This document shows, one piece after another, positions 4,641 through 6,071 of a DNA stretch of 6,071 nt. Under the pieces are notes generated by a model. That model saw only the letters and a program-made list of their open reading frames with translations. It made no database searches and had not been told where the DNA came from. Every line of letters begins with the position of its first letter. Within the stretch, counting starts at the first letter, position 1. The position numbers and the translations under genes were made by a program. The stretch comes from a candidate division WWE3 bacterium (GTDB lineage Bacteria > Patescibacteriota > WWE3 > UBA101185 > UBA10185): assembly GCA_003564915.1 (NCBI GenBank), contig PXDX01000057.1:1-6071 (forward strand), read 5' to 3'.

Positions 4641-5186
4641 CTATTTATGCGTCATAAATTCCACAAAGGTTTTACCGTATTTTCTGGAATCGACAACGTT
4701 CAGGTTGGAGTTTTGAAGGACGGATTTAATGTTCAGGTCTTCTCCATGTAGGAAAACAACTACTCCTTTGGGGTTCAGAATCTCCGGTAAAAGTTCCATC
4801 AGGTATTTATGTTTAACATCTTTGTAGAAAGGATCCATAAAAATTATGTCATACTTTGACGGCGCGTCGGAAACAAATTTTACGGATTCCTGTTGGTGGA
4901 CATCGGAATTTTCCAGGAATTCGGTTTCCTTAAGGTTTTTTTGGATTGTTTTAACAGCTTCCCAATTCTTGTCAACAAAATCACAGTAATCGGCTCCCCT
5001 GCTTAGAGCTTCTATTCCCAGATTGCCCGATCCGGCAAACAGATCAAGGCACGTCGCTTCTTTTACATGGTCTTCCAGAATAGCAAAGATCGCCATCTTG
5101 ACCTTTTCTTTGACTCCTTGGTAACCGGGAATTTCCGGAGATTCAAGCTTCTTGTTTTTTGCTTTTCCTGTGGTTATTCTAACCAT
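4641..5186 (-). CDS. rsmD: 16S rRNA (guanine966-N2)-methyltransferase RsmD
   Basis: RsmD methylates N2 of G966 in 16S rRNA using S-adenosylmethionine. The 181-residue protein opens MVRITTGKAKNKKL, the usual RI-x-G-K-x-K-G/N-K-x-L start, then has the SAM-binding motif I LDLFAGSGNLGIEALSRGA (47-65), an acidic D72 after strand 2, and the catalytic motif IV region IIFMDPFYKD (114-123). The family motif is DPPY or DPPF; here the second Pro is Phe (DPFY). The N-terminal RPT..-VKEALF segment is also altered to GVKEKVKMAIF. Length is normal for the family. It lies between recG and rpmF; coaD, which often follows rsmD, is missing. An extended -10 box nine bases before the ATG suggests a nearly leaderless mRNA. 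Another N2-guanine or N6-adenine methyltransferase of the same fold is possible but less likely. Confidence 0.92.
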   Translation of the reverse strand: MVRITTGKAKNKKLESPEIPGYQGVKEKVKMAIFAILEDHVKEATCLDLFAGSGNLGIEALSRGADYCDFVDKNWEAVKTIQKNLKETEFLENSDVHQQESVKFVSDAPSKYDIIFMDPFYKDVKHKYLMELLPEILNPKGVVVFLHGEDLNIKSVLQNSNLNVVDSRKYGKTFVEFMTHK

Positions 5187-5195
5187 ATTTCTCTA

Positions 5196-5204
5196 ATTAT
5201 ATCA
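5196..5204 (-). promoter_or_regulatory. Extended -10 promoter for rsmD (near-leaderless arrangement)
   Basis: TGATATAAT on the minus strand is identical to the element before trmD and perfectly matches TGnTATAAT. Nine bases separate it from the rsmD ATG, predicting a leader of only about 0-3 bases. No clear -35 is seen at normal spacing, and no Shine-Dalgarno sequence exists. Confidence 0.6.
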
Positions 5205-5258
5205 GGGTATTCCTAGAAATTAAGTCACACTGCTACAAAGAACCCTTTAACGGTTAGT

Positions 5259-6071
5259 TTATGTCGGAAGGTGACCTACCCCTTTTATTCTTTCCAAATG
5301 GTTTATCAGATCCGGGTAGCTTTCCAGTTCCTTTGATATGTCGTTGACATCGGATCTTACTTTTTTTACGAACTCCAGATCATTTATGTCGGCCAATTTA
5401 AGTCTCATGAATCCGTGTTGTTTTATTCCGTATATATCACCTTTTCCCCTCATTTTAAGGTCGATCTCCGCTAACTCAAGTCCGTCCAGAGTTGTTTCCA
5501 GACTTTTAAGCCTGGAGTAGCTTTTTCTACTATATTGTGAAGGGAAGACAAAACAAAATCCCCTCTTTCCCCCTCTTCCTACCCTTCCTCTTAATTGATG
5601 TAGGGAAGCCAATCCATATCGTTCGGCACTTTCTATTATCATGACGTCTGCGTCAGGGATATCAATTCCCACTTCTATAACCGGGGTCGAGATCAAAGCT
5701 TGTATCTTTCCCTTTTTAAAGCGCTCTACGGCTCCCTCTTTTTCTTTGGATGACATTCTTCCATGTAATAAGGCACAATTACCTTTTCCAAAAAACTTAT
5801 CTCTTAGCCTCTCAAATTCAATTGTGGCCGCCTTTACGTTTTCCATGCTTTCCGCATAGCTTTCCTCTATGAACGGACAGACAATAAATGTACTAAGACC
5901 CTTTTTTGCTATTTTTTCATAGACTTCCTCTTGTTTGCTGTCTTGATTTATTACTTTAGTTATAATTTCCCTGTTCTTATCAGGATGTTCTCTTAGAACC
6001 GACATATCCAGATCTCCGTATAAGGTCAGAGCCAATGTTCTGGGTATAGGAGTTGCGGTCATGGTCAAAAG
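5259..6071 (-). CDS. recG: ATP-dependent DNA helicase RecG (C-terminal part, start outside window)
   Basis: RecG remodels stalled replication forks and Holliday junctions. The visible 270 residues, open to the window edge, cover the second helicase domain and C-terminus: motif III LTMTATPIPRTLALT at the left end of the protein fragment, the conserved FIVCPFIEES and LLHGRMSSKEKE, motif V STPVIEVGIDIPDADVMII, motif VI HQLRGRVGRGGKRGF, and the RecG-specific LKMRGKGDIYGIKQHGF, followed by the C-terminal helices. Missing in this window are the wedge domain and helicase motifs I-II. The frame runs through 6071, so the TTG at 6068 is internal, not a start. It ends in KGVGHLPT with TAA. The rsmD gene follows after 72 bases. 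The recG-rsmD adjacency fits the ancestral order in which recG stands near coaD or fatty-acid genes. Confidence 0.97.
   Translation of the reverse strand, partial: LLTMTATPIPRTLALTLYGDLDMSVLREHPDKNREIITKVINQDSKQEEVYEKIAKKGLSTFIVCPFIEESYAESMENVKAATIEFERLRDKFFGKGNCALLHGRMSSKEKEGAVERFKKGKIQALISTPVIEVGIDIPDADVMIIESAERYGLASLHQLRGRVGRGGKRGFCFVFPSQYSRKSYSRLKSLETTLDGLELAEIDLKMRGKGDIYGIKQHGFMRLKLADINDLEFVKKVRSDVNDISKELESYPDLINHLERIKGVGHLPT

Noticed and set aside
4326..4751. Long plus-strand open frame of 141 codons
   Set aside because: It lies antisense to rpmF and the end of rsmD, which are both clearly recognisable, and its translation is a low-complexity Phe/Leu-rich shadow with no family pattern.
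5230..5258. Terminator hairpin after recG
   Set aside because: AACC (5241-5244) and GGTT (5252-5255) could pair, but a four-pair stem with only CTTTG after it on the minus strand is too weak to call.
1..6071. TGA read as glycine, as in Gracilibacteria and Absconditabacteria
   Set aside because: TGA ends the first pilin gene, rnc and trmD at the expected protein lengths, and no in-frame TGA interrupts the conserved domains.
1..6071. CRISPR arrays, tRNA or rRNA genes, insertion sequences
   Set aside because: No regularly spaced repeats, cloverleaf-like sequences, transposase motifs or terminal inverted repeats were seen; spaces between genes are all under 200 bases.

Overview
The window looks like a stretch of a reduced bacterial genome, most likely a member of the Candidate Phyla Radiation (Patescibacteria). 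The evidence is a compacted housekeeping cluster with several usual partners missing, shortened core proteins (TrmD 222 aa, bL32 51 aa), few Shine-Dalgarno sites, AT-rich spacers and type IV pilin-like genes with cysteine-rich tails. TGA ends trmD, rnc and the first pilin gene, so this is not one of the CPR lineages that read TGA as glycine. I cannot fix the phylum from sequence alone.

Left part (about 1-1322, + strand): two tandem prepilin-like genes. The first is cut by the window edge and shows a GspG-type C-terminal domain. The second has a clear class III signal peptide and pilin helix, then an acidic Pro/Asp/Gly linker and a 20-cysteine tail ending in a knottin-like spacing. These encode surface or secretion-apparatus proteins.

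Right part (1364-6071, - strand, read from right to left): recG (partial), rsmD, a possible DUF177/YceD remnant, rpmF, nusB, an acyl-carrier-protein-like gene, rnc, rpsP, khpA with an acidic tail, and trmD. This resembles the recG / rsmD-coaD / yceD-rpmF-plsX-fab-acpP-rnc / rpsP-khpA-rimM-trmD-rplS orders of other bacteria with many members removed. coaD, plsX and fab genes are absent between the neighbours they usually accompany, and the remaining carrier protein has Asp where the phosphopantetheine serine should be. What remains is almost entirely rRNA/ribosome biogenesis: 16S methylation, L32, NusB antitermination, RNase III processing, S16, an RNA-binding KH protein and tRNA m1G37 methylation.

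Visible control signals: a near-consensus promoter before rpmF; a strong hairpin terminator or attenuator after khpA; and two perfect extended -10 boxes, TGATATAAT, placed so close to the start codons of rsmD and trmD that their mRNAs should be leaderless or nearly so. Only khpA has a textbook Shine-Dalgarno sequence.

The observations most worth following are the serine-less carrier protein in its fossil operon, the decayed DUF177-like frame that overlaps the rpmF promoter, the leaderless promoter architecture, and the knottin-like tail on a pilin.
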